DNA of 64,000 nt from Prochlorococcus sp. AG-355-I04 (GTDB lineage: Bacteria > Cyanobacteriota > Cyanobacteriia > PCC-6307 > Cyanobiaceae). The position numbers were made by a program, and so were the translations under genes. Of this stretch, positions 27,393 through 37,244 are shown in pieces. Under the pieces are notes generated by a model, which saw only the letters and a list, made by a program, of their open reading frames with translations, was not told the origin of the DNA and did not search any database. Position 1 is the stretch's first letter. Each line of letters begins with the position of its first letter. The stretch spans positions 62,001-126,000 of the forward strand of contig QCDL01000002.1 in assembly GCA_003280915.1 (NCBI GenBank). Reading direction: 5' to 3'.

Positions 27393-30300
27393 CTATGAAA
27401 CTAAAGATTTCAAATTAACTTGAAATGATTTATCTTCTAATAATTTGCAAGCTCCTTGAATATCTCCAATACAGAATTGTTCACCAAATTTAACGTAGGT
27501 AACACTATTTTTATTTCTAACTGCAGCTAAAACTGGAATCTTGATTCCACATCTACCTTTATCTGGTTTAAATTTAATTAAGCAGTCTCTCAAAGTATTT
27601 TGTACTCTTACATCTGATGCTTGAGAACTTTCAAGATTAATAATTAGCAATTTAAGGTTATCGATTTCTCTACAATCATCAATTATTAATTGCGTCCTAT
27701 CACTTTTTTTATCAATTGTTCCCCATACCAGTAACCTAGTATCAGTAAGAAGAAATTCTGATAATCTGAAATAGGTTTTTGGAAAAACTATTGCTTCGCA
27801 ACTTCCAGAAAGATCTTCTAGCTGCACTATTGCCATCCTATCTCCTTTTCTCGTTGTAATTTGCTTCAAATCAGGGATCATTCCAACTAGAGAGACTTTG
27901 GTTCTGTCTTTTGTTTCTTCTAACTGCGAAATGCTTATAGGAGATATAAGTTTTGCTGGCTTAGTTAAATGCTTTAGAGGATGATCAGATAAATAAAAGC
28001 CTAATAGCTGTTTTTCTAACTTTAACTTCTCAATAAGTGAATAATCATCAACCTTAGCTAATTGTGAATCTGAAAAAGCAACATTAGAAAATTCTTCTTT
28101 AGAATCAAATAGATTTCCTTGCCCCGATAACCTATCACGATTTCTTGAAGAGGCCCACTCAATAACATGTTCGAGATCTGACAATAACTGAGCTCTATTA
28201 TTATCATTTGAGAACTCATCTAGTGCACCACAATGAATTAAAGATTCTAGACTTCTTTTGTTAAGAACATTAGTAGGTAAACGATCGCACAAATCCGATA
28301 ATGACTTAAAGATTCCAAAACCATTTCGGTTTTCAATTATATTTCTTATTGCAGAATCTCCTAAATTTTTAATTGCAGATAGCCCGAATAAAATCTGATT
28401 ATTCTTTATAGTAAAATCAACCCCAGAAAAATTAATGCTTGGTGAAATAACTTCTATTCCCATGGAATAACAATTAGAAATATATCTTTGCATCTTGTCG
28501 CTTGAGCCTGAATTTACGCTTAAGAGTGCTGCCATATACGCAACAGGAAAATGAGCCTTTAAAAATGCAGTTTGATAAGTTACAGCACCATAAGCAGTTG
28601 AGTGACTTTTGTTAAAACAATATTCTGCGAATAAAACCATTTGATCAAAAAGATCATTTGCTAATTTTTCATTTACACCTTTCTTCATAGAACCGTCTAC
28701 AAAAATATTCCTATGCTTTACCATCTCAGATACTTTCTTTTTCCCCATTGCTCTTCTAAGTAAATCAGCATCCCCTAAAGAATAACCGGCTAAATCTTGA
28801 GCAATTTTCATGATTTGCTCTTGGTAAACCATAATTCCATAGGTTTCAGTGAGAATTGACTTAATAAAAGGATGAGGGAAATCAACCTTTTCGTTACCAT
28901 TTTTTCGATTTATAAATTTAGGGATAAGGCCTGCATCAAGAGGACCAGGTCTATAAAGAGCCAGTATGGACGAAATATCCTCTAGAGAGTTAGGCTTGAA
29001 ATCCTTAACGACCTGTTTCATACCTGAAGATTCAAGTTGAAAAATACCTTCAAGATCTCCTCTCCCAATAAGCTCAAAGGTTTTACAATCATTTTGAGGT
29101 AACTCATCTATATTTAATTTCCTTCCAGTAGATTGATTAATAAGAGAAACTGTCTTTTCAATCATCGTAAGATTTTTAAGACCCAAGAAATCCATTTTCA
29201 ATAATCCCAGTGATTCGATATCGTCCATAGAATATTGGGTTATTATTTGTCCTTCATTATTTCTTTGAAGAGGTACAAGTTCGTCAAGAGGATCTGATGC
29301 TATAACAACTCCAGCAGCATGAACTCCATATGTTTTATTAGTTCCTTCAATTCTTAAAGCCAAATCAACCCATTTTTTCACCCTATTATCATTAATATAT
29401 TTTTCTCTAAACTCTTGGCTAGGAGAATTCTTATCAATCATTTCATTTAATTTATGGGGTTTCCCTCTTACAACCGGTATTAACTTAGCCAATTTATCCG
29501 CCTCTCCATACGGTATATCAAGAACTCTTGCAACATCTTTTAAAACCGCCTTAGAAGTCATCTTATTGAAAGTAATTATTTGCGCAACTTTATCCTCACC
29601 ATAACGATTAGTAACATAATCTATGACTTCATTTCTCCTATCAATACAAAAATCGGTATCAATATCTGGCATTGACTTTCTTGCTGGATTTAAAAATCTC
29701 TCAAACAACAATCCATGCTCAACAGGATCTATATTTGTAATTTGAAGAGCATAAGCTACTAGTGACCCTGCGGCAGAACCTCTACCTGGTCCTACAGGGA
29801 TAGAGTTATCTCTAGCAAATTTGATGTAGTCCCAAACAACCAAAAAATAATCTGGGAAGCCCATATCTTTAATAATTTTTAATTCGGAAGATAGTCTTTT
29901 TTTATAGTTCTCATCAACCTCTGTAAGATCATTTTTTTTAAGTCTTTTCAAAAGGCCTTTATAAGTTAAATTTGTAAGAAAAGAAAATGAATCTGTATCT
30001 TCATTTAGAGGAAATTTTGGCATTCTATAATTACCAAACAAATCAAATACTTCAACTTTTTTAGAAATTTCTACTGTATTGTTTACTGCCTCAATAATTG
30101 AGTCATCATCAATATGATCTTTAAAAAGTTCAAGCATTTCACCTTCACTTTTAATATATTCTGTACCGGTATATCTCAATCTTTTTTCATCAGTTATTAG
30201 CTTTCCTGTTAATACACAAAGCAAAGCGTCATGTGCTTCAACATCCATACTTGATAAGTAGTGAGCGTCGTTGGTGGCGATGACTTTTATTTGGTGTTTC

Positions 30301-30890
30301 TTACCAATTTTTATTAATTCAACATTAACAATTCTATCTTCAATCGAACCATGATCTTGTATTTCTAGATAAAAGTCGTCTGCAAATAATTTTTTATACC
30401 AAAGAGCTATATCCTCTGCTACGTCCAATCTACCTTTTAGGATAGCTTGAGGAATCTCTCCACCAAGACAAGCTGTAGATACTATGAGGCCATCACTATA
30501 TTTGCTTAAAAGAGATTTATCAATACATGGTCTAGAGAAAATGCCTCGACCTCTCATCCCATTTAGGTGGCTTATTGTTGTTAACTTTACTAGATTCTTA
30601 TAGCCAGTATAATTTTTTGCTAAAACCACCAAATGATATCTTTTTTCTTTTTTTGGTTGAGGATCATCAATAGAACCATTAATCACGTACATTTCATTAC
30701 CAATAATTGGCTTTATACCTTTCTCTTTACACTTCTTGACCAAGTCAAGAACACCATACATAACTCCATGATCAGTGAGAGCTATCGATTCCATCCCAAG
30801 ATCAGAAGCTCTATCTACAATTTTTGAAATTTGACTGGCACCATCAAGTAAGCTGTAGTCACTATGATTATGAAGCGGAACGAAAGCCAT
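27393..30890 (-). CDS. dnaE: DNA polymerase III alpha subunit
   Basis: DnaE is the replicative polymerase. The ATG at 30890 (MAFVPLHNHSDYSLLDG) is preferred over the TTG two codons earlier, giving 1165 residues. The PHP domain is N-terminal ('LHNHSDYSLLDGASQI'), the C-family palm has 'GPGRGSAAGSLVAYAL' and the metal Asp pair in 'MPDIDTDFCIDRR', and 'AGYSLGDADLLRRAMGKK' marks the fingers. A C-terminal OB fold is near residues 1000-1080. It is the standard single-piece, intein-free form (many cyanobacterial dnaE genes are split by inteins). Confidence 0.98.
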   Translation of the reverse strand: MAFVPLHNHSDYSLLDGASQISKIVDRASDLGMESIALTDHGVMYGVLDLVKKCKEKGIKPIIGNEMYVINGSIDDPQPKKEKRYHLVVLAKNYTGYKNLVKLTTISHLNGMRGRGIFSRPCIDKSLLSKYSDGLIVSTACLGGEIPQAILKGRLDVAEDIALWYKKLFADDFYLEIQDHGSIEDRIVNVELIKIGKKHQIKVIATNDAHYLSSMDVEAHDALLCVLTGKLITDEKRLRYTGTEYIKSEGEMLELFKDHIDDDSIIEAVNNTVEISKKVEVFDLFGNYRMPKFPLNEDTDSFSFLTNLTYKGLLKRLKKNDLTEVDENYKKRLSSELKIIKDMGFPDYFLVVWDYIKFARDNSIPVGPGRGSAAGSLVAYALQITNIDPVEHGLLFERFLNPARKSMPDIDTDFCIDRRNEVIDYVTNRYGEDKVAQIITFNKMTSKAVLKDVARVLDIPYGEADKLAKLIPVVRGKPHKLNEMIDKNSPSQEFREKYINDNRVKKWVDLALRIEGTNKTYGVHAAGVVIASDPLDELVPLQRNNEGQIITQYSMDDIESLGLLKMDFLGLKNLTMIEKTVSLINQSTGRKLNIDELPQNDCKTFELIGRGDLEGIFQLESSGMKQVVKDFKPNSLEDISSILALYRPGPLDAGLIPKFINRKNGNEKVDFPHPFIKSILTETYGIMVYQEQIMKIAQDLAGYSLGDADLLRRAMGKKKVSEMVKHRNIFVDGSMKKGVNEKLANDLFDQMVLFAEYCFNKSHSTAYGAVTYQTAFLKAHFPVAYMAALLSVNSGSSDKMQRYISNCYSMGIEVISPSINFSGVDFTIKNNQILFGLSAIKNLGDSAIRNIIENRNGFGIFKSLSDLCDRLPTNVLNKRSLESLIHCGALDEFSNDNNRAQLLSDLEHVIEWASSRNRDRLSGQGNLFDSKEEFSNVAFSDSQLAKVDDYSLIEKLKLEKQLLGFYLSDHPLKHLTKPAKLISPISISQLEETKDRTKVSLVGMIPDLKQITTRKGDRMAIVQLEDLSGSCEAIVFPKTYFRLSEFLLTDTRLLVWGTIDKKSDRTQLIIDDCREIDNLKLLIINLESSQASDVRVQNTLRDCLIKFKPDKGRCGIKIPVLAAVRNKNSVTYVKFGEQFCIGDIQGACKLLEDKSFQVNLKSLVS

Positions 30891-30974
30891 ATTCAAATAA
30901 TTTATATATATAAGATAGAGAAAATTTCTAAAAGATCTATACTTTGTGATTACAAATTAATTATTAATACAAAT

Positions 30975-32423
30975 TTAATATATAGGTCTGTTCTTAATTA
31001 CCTGAGCATCAATTTCAAAGATATTTGAAGCATTCAATATCCTATCTTCTTCAAGTACATTGCCTATTAATTGCATTCCAATAGGTAATCCTTTAGTATC
31101 AAAACCACAAGGAATACTTATTGCTGGGAGGCCTGCTAAGTTAGCAGGAACAGTTAATAGATCAGACAAATACATTGAAAGTGGATCATTTACAAAATCG
31201 CCCTTCAAAAAAGCAGTGGTTGGGCAAGTTGGAGTTAATAAAACATCTACTTTCTTAAAAGCGTTATCAAAATCTTTTCTTATAAGTGTCCTAACTTTTT
31301 GTGCCTTTTTATAATAGGCATCACTGTATCCAGCAGACAAAGCGTAAGTACCTATCAAAATTCTTCTTTGCACCTCATTTCCAAAACCTTCAGCTCTACT
31401 TTTAGAAGTCATATCTATTAGATTTGAACCTTCATTCGATCTGTAGCCATATTTAACTCCATCATATCTAGCTAAATTTGCGGAGGCTTCAGATGGTGCA
31501 ATGACATAATATGTCGCAATTCCATCATTAAATCTAGGACATTCAACTTCGATAATTTCAGCTCCTAAAGATTGGAACCTATTAATTCCAGAAAGAACAG
31601 ACTCCTTAACTTCTGGATTAAGCCCTGGGTGCTCAAAACATTCTTTAATGATTCCAATTTTTAAACCCTTTATAGATTTATTTAAGTCAGTCAAATAATT
31701 TGGTACTGGCTTATCAAGACTTGTTGAGTCAAAGGGGTCTTTACCAGAAATTGAATAAAGAATTTCAGCCGCATCTGAGACAGTATTTGTAATTGGGCCA
31801 ATTTGATCAAGAGAGCTAGCAAATGCTACAAGTCCCCATCTGCTAACTCTGCCATAAGTAGGTTTAAGACCTACCACGCCACAAAAAGAAGCTGGTTGTC
31901 TTATTGATCCTCCTGTATCAGAGCCTATAGCTGCTGCACAAAATCCAGCGGCAACTGAAGCAGCACTACCTCCAGAACTGCCTCCTGGCACTCTATTAAT
32001 ATCCCAAGGATTTGAAGTAACACCAAATACAGAAGTTTCCGTTGAACTCCCCATTGCAAATTCATCTAAATTTGTTTTTCCTAAACAAATTCCTCCTGAA
32101 GACCATAATTTACTTGAAGCTGTAGCTTCATATGGTGCAACAAAGTTTTTGAGCATTTTACTTGCACAAGTGGTTGCCACACCTTTAGTGCAAATATTAT
32201 CCTTAATCGCTATTGGCATCCCTGCGAGAGCAGGAAGTTTTTCTTTATTTTGAATTAATTTATCAATGTTCTCTGCTTGCGCGATAGCACTATCTTTTGT
32301 GGTACAAATATACGAGTTAATTTCAGGATCTTTATGATCGATTTTGGTAAAGATATCATTAATTAATTCTTTAACAGAAGCATTATTACTGATAATTTCT
32401 TTTCTTAAAGAATTAAAATTCAT
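30975..32423 (-). CDS. gatA: Aspartyl/glutamyl-tRNA amidotransferase subunit A
   Basis: GatA releases ammonia from glutamine for conversion of Glu-tRNA(Gln) to Gln-tRNA(Gln), working with GatB and GatC. The 482-residue amidase shows the catalytic lysine in '[11 protein letters not shown]', the signature '[27 protein letters not shown]' regions with the Ser-cis-Ser pair, and 'IQRP'-like '[22 protein letters not shown]'. It lies between dnaE and the DUF1816 gene on the same strand. Confidence 0.97.
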   Translation of the reverse strand: MNFNSLRKEIISNNASVKELINDIFTKIDHKDPEINSYICTTKDSAIAQAENIDKLIQNKEKLPALAGMPIAIKDNICTKGVATTCASKMLKNFVAPYEATASSKLWSSGGICLGKTNLDEFAMGSSTETSVFGVTSNPWDINRVPGGSSGGSAASVAAGFCAAAIGSDTGGSIRQPASFCGVVGLKPTYGRVSRWGLVAFASSLDQIGPITNTVSDAAEILYSISGKDPFDSTSLDKPVPNYLTDLNKSIKGLKIGIIKECFEHPGLNPEVKESVLSGINRFQSLGAEIIEVECPRFNDGIATYYVIAPSEASANLARYDGVKYGYRSNEGSNLIDMTSKSRAEGFGNEVQRRILIGTYALSAGYSDAYYKKAQKVRTLIRKDFDNAFKKVDVLLTPTCPTTAFLKGDFVNDPLSMYLSDLLTVPANLAGLPAISIPCGFDTKGLPIGMQLIGNVLEEDRILNASNIFEIDAQVIKNRPIY

Positions 32424-32449
32424 TTCTTAATTTATTACTTAAAAAGTTA

Positions 32450-32665
32450 TCAAACAGTTAATGGTTCTTCTTTTTTGCAACGTACTAAACTGTGTTTAAT
32501 GTTCTCAGACCCTTCTTCTGAAAGATCTTTAATAAAAGAAGCCATATTTTGTTTTAAACTACGTTTAGTAATGAAAGGGCCGAACCAGTAGGTACTACTA
32601 GGTTGATCTGTCTCAATTTTAGCCCACCAAGCTAAACCGAGTTTGTTTCCAAAGTTTCTAATCAA
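32450..32665 (-). CDS. DUF1816 family small protein
   Basis: This 71-residue protein starts at a TTG and carries the DUF1816 core: 'GLAWWAKIETDQPSSTYWFGPFITKRSLKQNMASFIKDLSEEG'. DUF1816 is a cyanobacterial family related to the CpcD-like linker neighbourhood, with no known role in phycobilisome-lacking Prochlorococcus. It lies 26 bases upstream of gatA on the same strand. Confidence 0.85.
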   Translation of the reverse strand: MIRNFGNKLGLAWWAKIETDQPSSTYWFGPFITKRSLKQNMASFIKDLSEEGSENIKHSLVRCKKEEPLTV

Positions 32666-32811
32666 TTTTTTTGGCTTATTAAGCCATCAATTCTTGTTAA
32701 ATTCTATACAATTTTGTAGTGAAAATTCAATAATTTTTTATTAATCATATTAATGTATTGAAACAACAACATTTTAGTGGTCTTTAAAAACAGTACTTTG
32801 TAATAATAAAA

Positions 32812-33819
32812 TTATTTACCTGTCAAGTGAAATAGGGATATGGCGGCCGCCACTGAGGCATTTAAACTAGTAGTCTTACCTTTAAGAGGAATACTTAATA
32901 TAAAATCGCATTTTTTTTGTGTAAGCAAAGAAATACCTTTATCTTCAGAGCCAACTACAACTACCAAAGGTGCTTTTTCTTGAAAATTTGAGATAGATAT
33001 TTGACCATCTCCAGATAAGCCAACAACAAGAAACCCATTTTTCTTAAGTTCCTCAAGTGCTCTATTTAAATTAACAACTCTACTAACATGAAGGTGTTCT
33101 AAGGCTCCTGCAGCTACCTTGGCGACTGTTCCAGTCAATCCTGCAGACCTTCTCTGAGGAATGATTAAACCCTTGCAATCAAATGCTTCCGCTGATCTTA
33201 TTATCGCACCAACATTATGAGGATCGGTTATACCGTCTAATGCGACTATTAAAGGATTTGGACAATTGTGTTTCGAAAAATCGATTAATTGTTCTAGCGA
33301 TATAGTTTTAGAGCATGCTAACTGCAATGCGACACCTTGATGTGAAGCACCATATGTCAATTGCGAAAGTCTGTTCCAAGAAACTTCTTCAATAAGAACT
33401 CCTTTTGATTTAAAATCCTTAAGCAAAATATAGAATTTGTCTGAAGAAAAGATCTCCGAAGTACACCAAATTCTATTAATCGGTCTTTCACCATTAAGAG
33501 CCTCAAAAACCGAATGTTTACCCCATATCCAATCATCAAAATTTCTCTTATTAATGCTCTCTTGATGGCTTTCAGCATTTTTATGAGGAAATTTTGTATT
33601 AGATTTAAATATCGGTTTTCTTCTTTTTATTGATGAAGAAGTATTATTCTTAGGATTTTTATTTAAATTTTCATTATTCTTATTTCTAGCAGAATTGCTC
33701 AAAAATCCTTCATTTTTTTCTGAACGATTTGTACTTTTTGAGTAATTTCCAAAATCTGAATTTTTTTTGTAATCTTTATTATTTTTTCCAGAAAAATTTT
33801 TTTTAGAGGATTTATTCAT
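32812..33819 (-). CDS. SpoU-family 23S rRNA/tRNA ribose 2'-O-methyltransferase (RlmB/TrmH type)
   Basis: The 335-residue protein has an N-terminal, low-complexity Lys/Asn/Ser-rich tail of about 95 residues, then a substrate-binding domain ('WIWGKHSVFEALNGERPINRIW') and the SPOUT core with motif 1 'LDGITDPHNVGAIIRSAEAF', motif 2 'VVGSEDKGIS' and motif 3 'SIPLKGKTTSLNASVAAAISLF'. RlmB methylates G2251 in 23S rRNA, the most likely target. The long disordered tail is a feature of cyanobacterial copies. The mini-RNase III gene is 4 bases upstream. Confidence 0.93.
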   Translation of the reverse strand: MNKSSKKNFSGKNNKDYKKNSDFGNYSKSTNRSEKNEGFLSNSARNKNNENLNKNPKNNTSSSIKRRKPIFKSNTKFPHKNAESHQESINKRNFDDWIWGKHSVFEALNGERPINRIWCTSEIFSSDKFYILLKDFKSKGVLIEEVSWNRLSQLTYGASHQGVALQLACSKTISLEQLIDFSKHNCPNPLIVALDGITDPHNVGAIIRSAEAFDCKGLIIPQRRSAGLTGTVAKVAAGALEHLHVSRVVNLNRALEELKKNGFLVVGLSGDGQISISNFQEKAPLVVVVGSEDKGISLLTQKKCDFILSIPLKGKTTSLNASVAAAISLFHLTGK

Positions 33820-33823
33820 AGGT

Positions 33824-34222
33824 TTAATTCATTTTTAATTCTAAATATTCAAAAAGTATTGATAATCTTTGAGGATCTTTTAAAAATAGCCAGCCAATGA
33901 GAGTTTCAAAACCCGTTGCTCTAGAGTAAATTGTGGGATCTGAAGACTTTGGATATCTCTTTGTTTTATTCCTAGCACGCCTAATTAGATCCATTTCATC
34001 CGAATTTAATAAATGTTCAATTTGACTTAATGAGTTGGACTGAGATTTAGCTTTTACTTCATTTACTACAGATAAATGGAGATCTTTAGATTTCAAAGGG
34101 AAATGTACATGTCTTAGTCTTTGGTGAAGCTCCCATACCGAATCTCCAAGCCAAGCAAGTTGAATAACACCTATATCTTCGGGAGAACCATATGGAACCA
34201 AGTTTTGAATCCAATAATTCAA
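33824..34222 (-). CDS. mrnC: Mini-ribonuclease III
   Basis: Mini-III is an RNase III catalytic domain without a dsRNA-binding domain and matures 23S rRNA ends. The 132-residue sequence has 'IQLAWLGDSVWELHQRLRHV' with the acidic metal ligands, then 'ARNKTKRYPKSSDPTIYSRATGFETLIGWLFL', holding the second acidic cluster. Its start overlaps the STAS gene stop by 4 bases, and it lies 4 bases upstream of the rlmB-like gene, so a compact rRNA-processing run is likely. Confidence 0.93.
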   Translation of the reverse strand: MNYWIQNLVPYGSPEDIGVIQLAWLGDSVWELHQRLRHVHFPLKSKDLHLSVVNEVKAKSQSNSLSQIEHLLNSDEMDLIRRARNKTKRYPKSSDPTIYSRATGFETLIGWLFLKDPQRLSILFEYLELKMN

Positions 34223-34518
34223 TTTTTTAAATAATTTAATGCATCTTCAAGGCATGACTTCAAGTTAAGAAAATCCCCTAACCGAACAAGTTTGATTGTT
34301 TGGGCGACTCTAGAATTGCCAACAACAGAGAAACCAAGTTTCGATTTTTTACATTCTTTTGCAGTTTGAACAAGTGCTCCAAGACCCGAGGAATCTAAAA
34401 AATCTATTTTTGTAAGGTCAATAATGAATGGAAGGTCGTTTTTTAAATTATTAGTAACAAAAGTCTTAAATTGTTTTTCTGAGAAAGCATCAAGTTGGCC
34501 TTTAAAAGTAAAAACCAT
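34219..34518 (-). CDS. STAS-domain anti-sigma factor antagonist-like protein
   Basis: The 99-residue protein is a single STAS domain. It includes 'FIIDLTKIDFLDSSGLGALVQTAKECKKSK', where the second Ser of DSSGL aligns with the serine phosphorylated by RsbW/SpoIIAB kinases. Family members release a sigma factor from its anti-sigma when unphosphorylated, but stand-alone cyanobacterial copies also serve other switches. Overlap with mrnC by 4 bases indicates coupling. The only RsbW-like kinase seen here is 24 kb away (9813-10247). Confidence 0.85.
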   Translation of the reverse strand: MVFTFKGQLDAFSEKQFKTFVTNNLKNDLPFIIDLTKIDFLDSSGLGALVQTAKECKKSKLGFSVVGNSRVAQTIKLVRLGDFLNLKSCLEDALNYLKN

Positions 34519-34645
34519 AATGTTTGTTGTAACCTCAAGGTTTCCTCTTAAAGAAACGGTTAACTTCTGGAAATCTTCTATGATCTAATACCTCCAAAAA
34601 ATTAATATATCAAATGTAATTATCAAATCAAAAGAAAACAATATG

Positions 34646-35788
34646 TCAACATCTTTCTAACATTAGAGAAACAAATTTTTTAAATAAATAATCTGAATCA
34701 TGTGGACCAGGTCCTGCTTCTGGATGATATTGCACACTAAATATAGGCTTATTATAAACTTCTAGGCCAGCCACAGTATTATCGTTTAGGTTATAGTGCG
34801 TAATTCTAACTATGTCCTTTGATAGAGAATTGGGATCAATAGCAAAACCATGATTCTGACTAGTTATCTCAATTTTATTATTTTCACCACAAGGATGATT
34901 TAAACCACGATGTCCAAAAGGTAATTTATAAGTTGAACCTCCTAATGCTAATCCAAATATTTGGTGGCCAAGGCAAATCCCAAACATAGGTATTTCACCA
35001 TATTCAATGAGTGATTTTGCTAAGTCTATACCTTCAGAAACAGAAGAAGGATCGCCTGGACCATTTGAGAAAAATATACCGTCCGGCTTGTTGGACATTA
35101 CATCATTTAGAGAGGATTGAGAAGGTAAAACCAAAACTTCACATCCATGGGATACGAGCCTATTTAGAATTGAATTTTTAATTCCAAAATCAATTACTAC
35201 TATTTTTAACTTTTTAGCGGATTCATCATATCTTTTTCTTAAATCAAATATTGTTTGCGTATGACTCTTCCATAAATAATGTTGCTTTGTTGAAACAACT
35301 TTTGATAAGTTTAAACCCTCCATCTTTGGCGTATCCTGAATTATCTTTAAACAACTTTCATCAGTTTTATCTAAAGAGGTAATAACTCCATTCATCGAGC
35401 CACTTGATCTTAAAATTTTAACAAGAGCCCTTGTATCAATTCCATGTAAACCTATGATATTTTTCTCAACTAACCATTGATTAAAATTCTTTTTAGATCT
35501 CCAATTGCTGCTATTAGATGAAAAATTTCTAACAATTATACCTTTAACATTAATATTAGATTCTGAATCTTCAAAATTAATACCAGTATTACCAATCTCT
35601 GGATATGTGAATGTTAATATTTGTCCATAATAACTTGGGTCGGTAATAACTTCCTGATATCCGGTCATTCCCGTATTAAAAACTATTTCACCAATGGCTG
35701 TACCAGAAGCACCAAAAAAGAATCCCGGAAATACAATTCCATTACTTAAAACCAATTTCGCGTTTTTCTTATATGGATTAATCATCAA
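34646..35788 (-). CDS. carA: Carbamoyl phosphate synthase small subunit
   Basis: CarA hydrolyses glutamine to feed ammonia to CarB for carbamoyl phosphate (arginine and pyrimidine synthesis). The 380-residue protein has the N-terminal CPSase_sm_chain domain ('GFFFGASGTAIGEIVFNTGMTGYQEVITDPSYYGQI') and a C-terminal class I glutaminase with Cys in 'MFGICLGHQIFGLALGG' and the His-Glu pair in 'SVQYHPEAGPGPHDS'. It begins 11 bases after the trpD stop on the same strand. Confidence 0.97.
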   Translation of the reverse strand: MMINPYKKNAKLVLSNGIVFPGFFFGASGTAIGEIVFNTGMTGYQEVITDPSYYGQILTFTYPEIGNTGINFEDSESNINVKGIIVRNFSSNSSNWRSKKNFNQWLVEKNIIGLHGIDTRALVKILRSSGSMNGVITSLDKTDESCLKIIQDTPKMEGLNLSKVVSTKQHYLWKSHTQTIFDLRKRYDESAKKLKIVVIDFGIKNSILNRLVSHGCEVLVLPSQSSLNDVMSNKPDGIFFSNGPGDPSSVSEGIDLAKSLIEYGEIPMFGICLGHQIFGLALGGSTYKLPFGHRGLNHPCGENNKIEITSQNHGFAIDPNSLSKDIVRITHYNLNDNTVAGLEVYNKPIFSVQYHPEAGPGPHDSDYLFKKFVSLMLERC

Positions 35789-35799
35789 TTTGAAATTAA

Positions 35800-36834
35800 T
35801 TAATTTTTATCTAAATAATTTTTTAAAAGTAAAAACTTTTTCCAGGGATCTCCTTGACTTATCGAAAATAAAGCTTTATTAAATCCTTCATTTAAATTAT
35901 CCTCAATACCTGCGGCCCAAAGAACCAAAGCAGAGTTCAAGGCGACTACTTCAATATGAGATTTTTGTGCAGAACCATTTAAGACAGACTTTAATATTTC
36001 CTCGTTAGAGTCAGAATCAGATACCACAAGCTTTTGGTTAGATATATTTTCATAGTTGAAGTCTGAAATATTTATTTCTGAAAACCGTAATTCACCATTA
36101 TCAACAAATACTAATTTATTTTCTCCTTGAAGCGAAGCCTCATCAAGGCCACCAGAGCCATGAACGACTATTGCTCTATTCATACCCATTTTTAATAGCG
36201 CGCTTCCCATAGGTTTTAAAAGATCCTCTGAAGCAACACCCAAAACCTGTGCATTGGGTCTTAAAGGATTTACCAATGGTCCAAGTTGATTAAATACTGT
36301 CCTTATTCCAAGTGTCTTTCTTAATGGAGCAAGTTTTATTAAAGATTTATGCCAAACAGGTGCGAACAAAAAAGTTATTCCAATTTCACTCACGGCTTTG
36401 ATTACTTTTTCTAATGAACAATCTAAATTCAAACCAAGATTCAACAAAACATCAGCAGAGCCAACTTTTCCACTAGCACTTTTATTTCCGTGTTTTGCAA
36501 TTTTTACCCCACAAGATGCAGCTACAAATGCCACTGCAGTTGAAATATTGAATGTATTAGCTCCATCACCCCCTGTTCCACAAGTATCTACCAAATACAA
36601 ATTTGGTCTTGATACTGGTAATTCGCAAACATTTAAGAGTTCCTCAGCCATAGAACTTAGCTCAACACCTGTGGTACTTTTTGCTCTCAAAGCACTCAAA
36701 AAAGCTCCTGTTTCAACATCTGAAATTTCATCCTTAAGCCATCTTTGCATTAAAGATCTAGAAGTTAATTCATCAAGGTCCCTTCCCTCCAACAAATTAT
36801 TTAGGATTTCAGCGTTTGATAAATTAGAAGACAT
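35800..36834 (-). CDS. trpD: Anthranilate phosphoribosyltransferase
   Basis: TrpD transfers phosphoribose from PRPP to anthranilate in tryptophan synthesis. The 344-residue sequence shows the PRPP-binding '[24 protein letters not shown]', '[25 protein letters not shown]' and '[26 protein letters not shown]'. Length is normal. It lies between the DUF3288-like gene upstream and carA downstream on the same strand. Confidence 0.97.
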   Translation of the reverse strand: MSSNLSNAEILNNLLEGRDLDELTSRSLMQRWLKDEISDVETGAFLSALRAKSTTGVELSSMAEELLNVCELPVSRPNLYLVDTCGTGGDGANTFNISTAVAFVAASCGVKIAKHGNKSASGKVGSADVLLNLGLNLDCSLEKVIKAVSEIGITFLFAPVWHKSLIKLAPLRKTLGIRTVFNQLGPLVNPLRPNAQVLGVASEDLLKPMGSALLKMGMNRAIVVHGSGGLDEASLQGENKLVFVDNGELRFSEINISDFNYENISNQKLVVSDSDSNEEILKSVLNGSAQKSHIEVVALNSALVLWAAGIEDNLNEGFNKALFSISQGDPWKKFLLLKNYLDKN

Positions 36835-36867
36835 TTATTTATGTAAGAAAAATTATGCAGATAAAAT

Positions 36868-37164
36868 TCAATTTGAGGTATCAAAACCTGAGCCAACTAA
36901 ATCTTTATTTGTATTAGAAGGCCTGAAGCTTTTTGACCAAATATTTTTTGTTTTTGAAAAAAGTTCATTTTTAGAGATCTTCCAAAAATTTAAAATTTTT
37001 TGCATATCGTTTTTAATTTCAACTTCTCCTGGGAAATTATTATAACGATTTATTAATCTTGCTAAATTTATATAGTCAAGATCTTCTGGAGTTTTTTTAG
37101 TGATAAGGGAATCTATAATGTTCTTGTCTGTTTCATGTAATGGATGAGTTTGCTCGTTACCCAT
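36868..37164 (-). CDS. DUF3288-like conserved cyanobacterial protein
   Basis: The 98-residue soluble protein begins 'NEQTHPLHETDKNIIDSLI' and contains 'PEDLDYINLARLINRYNNFPGEVEIKNDMQKILNFW', which fits my memory of DUF3288 (consensus H-P..D..I...L, LARL..RY.NFPG, then W.L...EL). It lies 33 bases upstream of trpD and is divergent from the ABC exporter. Function is unknown. Confidence 0.78.
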   Translation of the reverse strand: MGNEQTHPLHETDKNIIDSLITKKTPEDLDYINLARLINRYNNFPGEVEIKNDMQKILNFWKISKNELFSKTKNIWSKSFRPSNTNKDLVGSGFDTSN

Positions 37165-37244
37165 AAATAAATACTAAATCATTTATAAAATTAGCTCACA
37201 TATTCAAAAATGAAACATTATCTTAATCATATCGGCAAAATAAA

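Noticed and set aside
32673-32685. GGCTTATTAAGCC hairpin upstream of the DUF1816 gene
   Set aside because: It is a perfect 6-bp stem, but with no T tract in the transcribed direction it is not a terminator; too short to call an operator.
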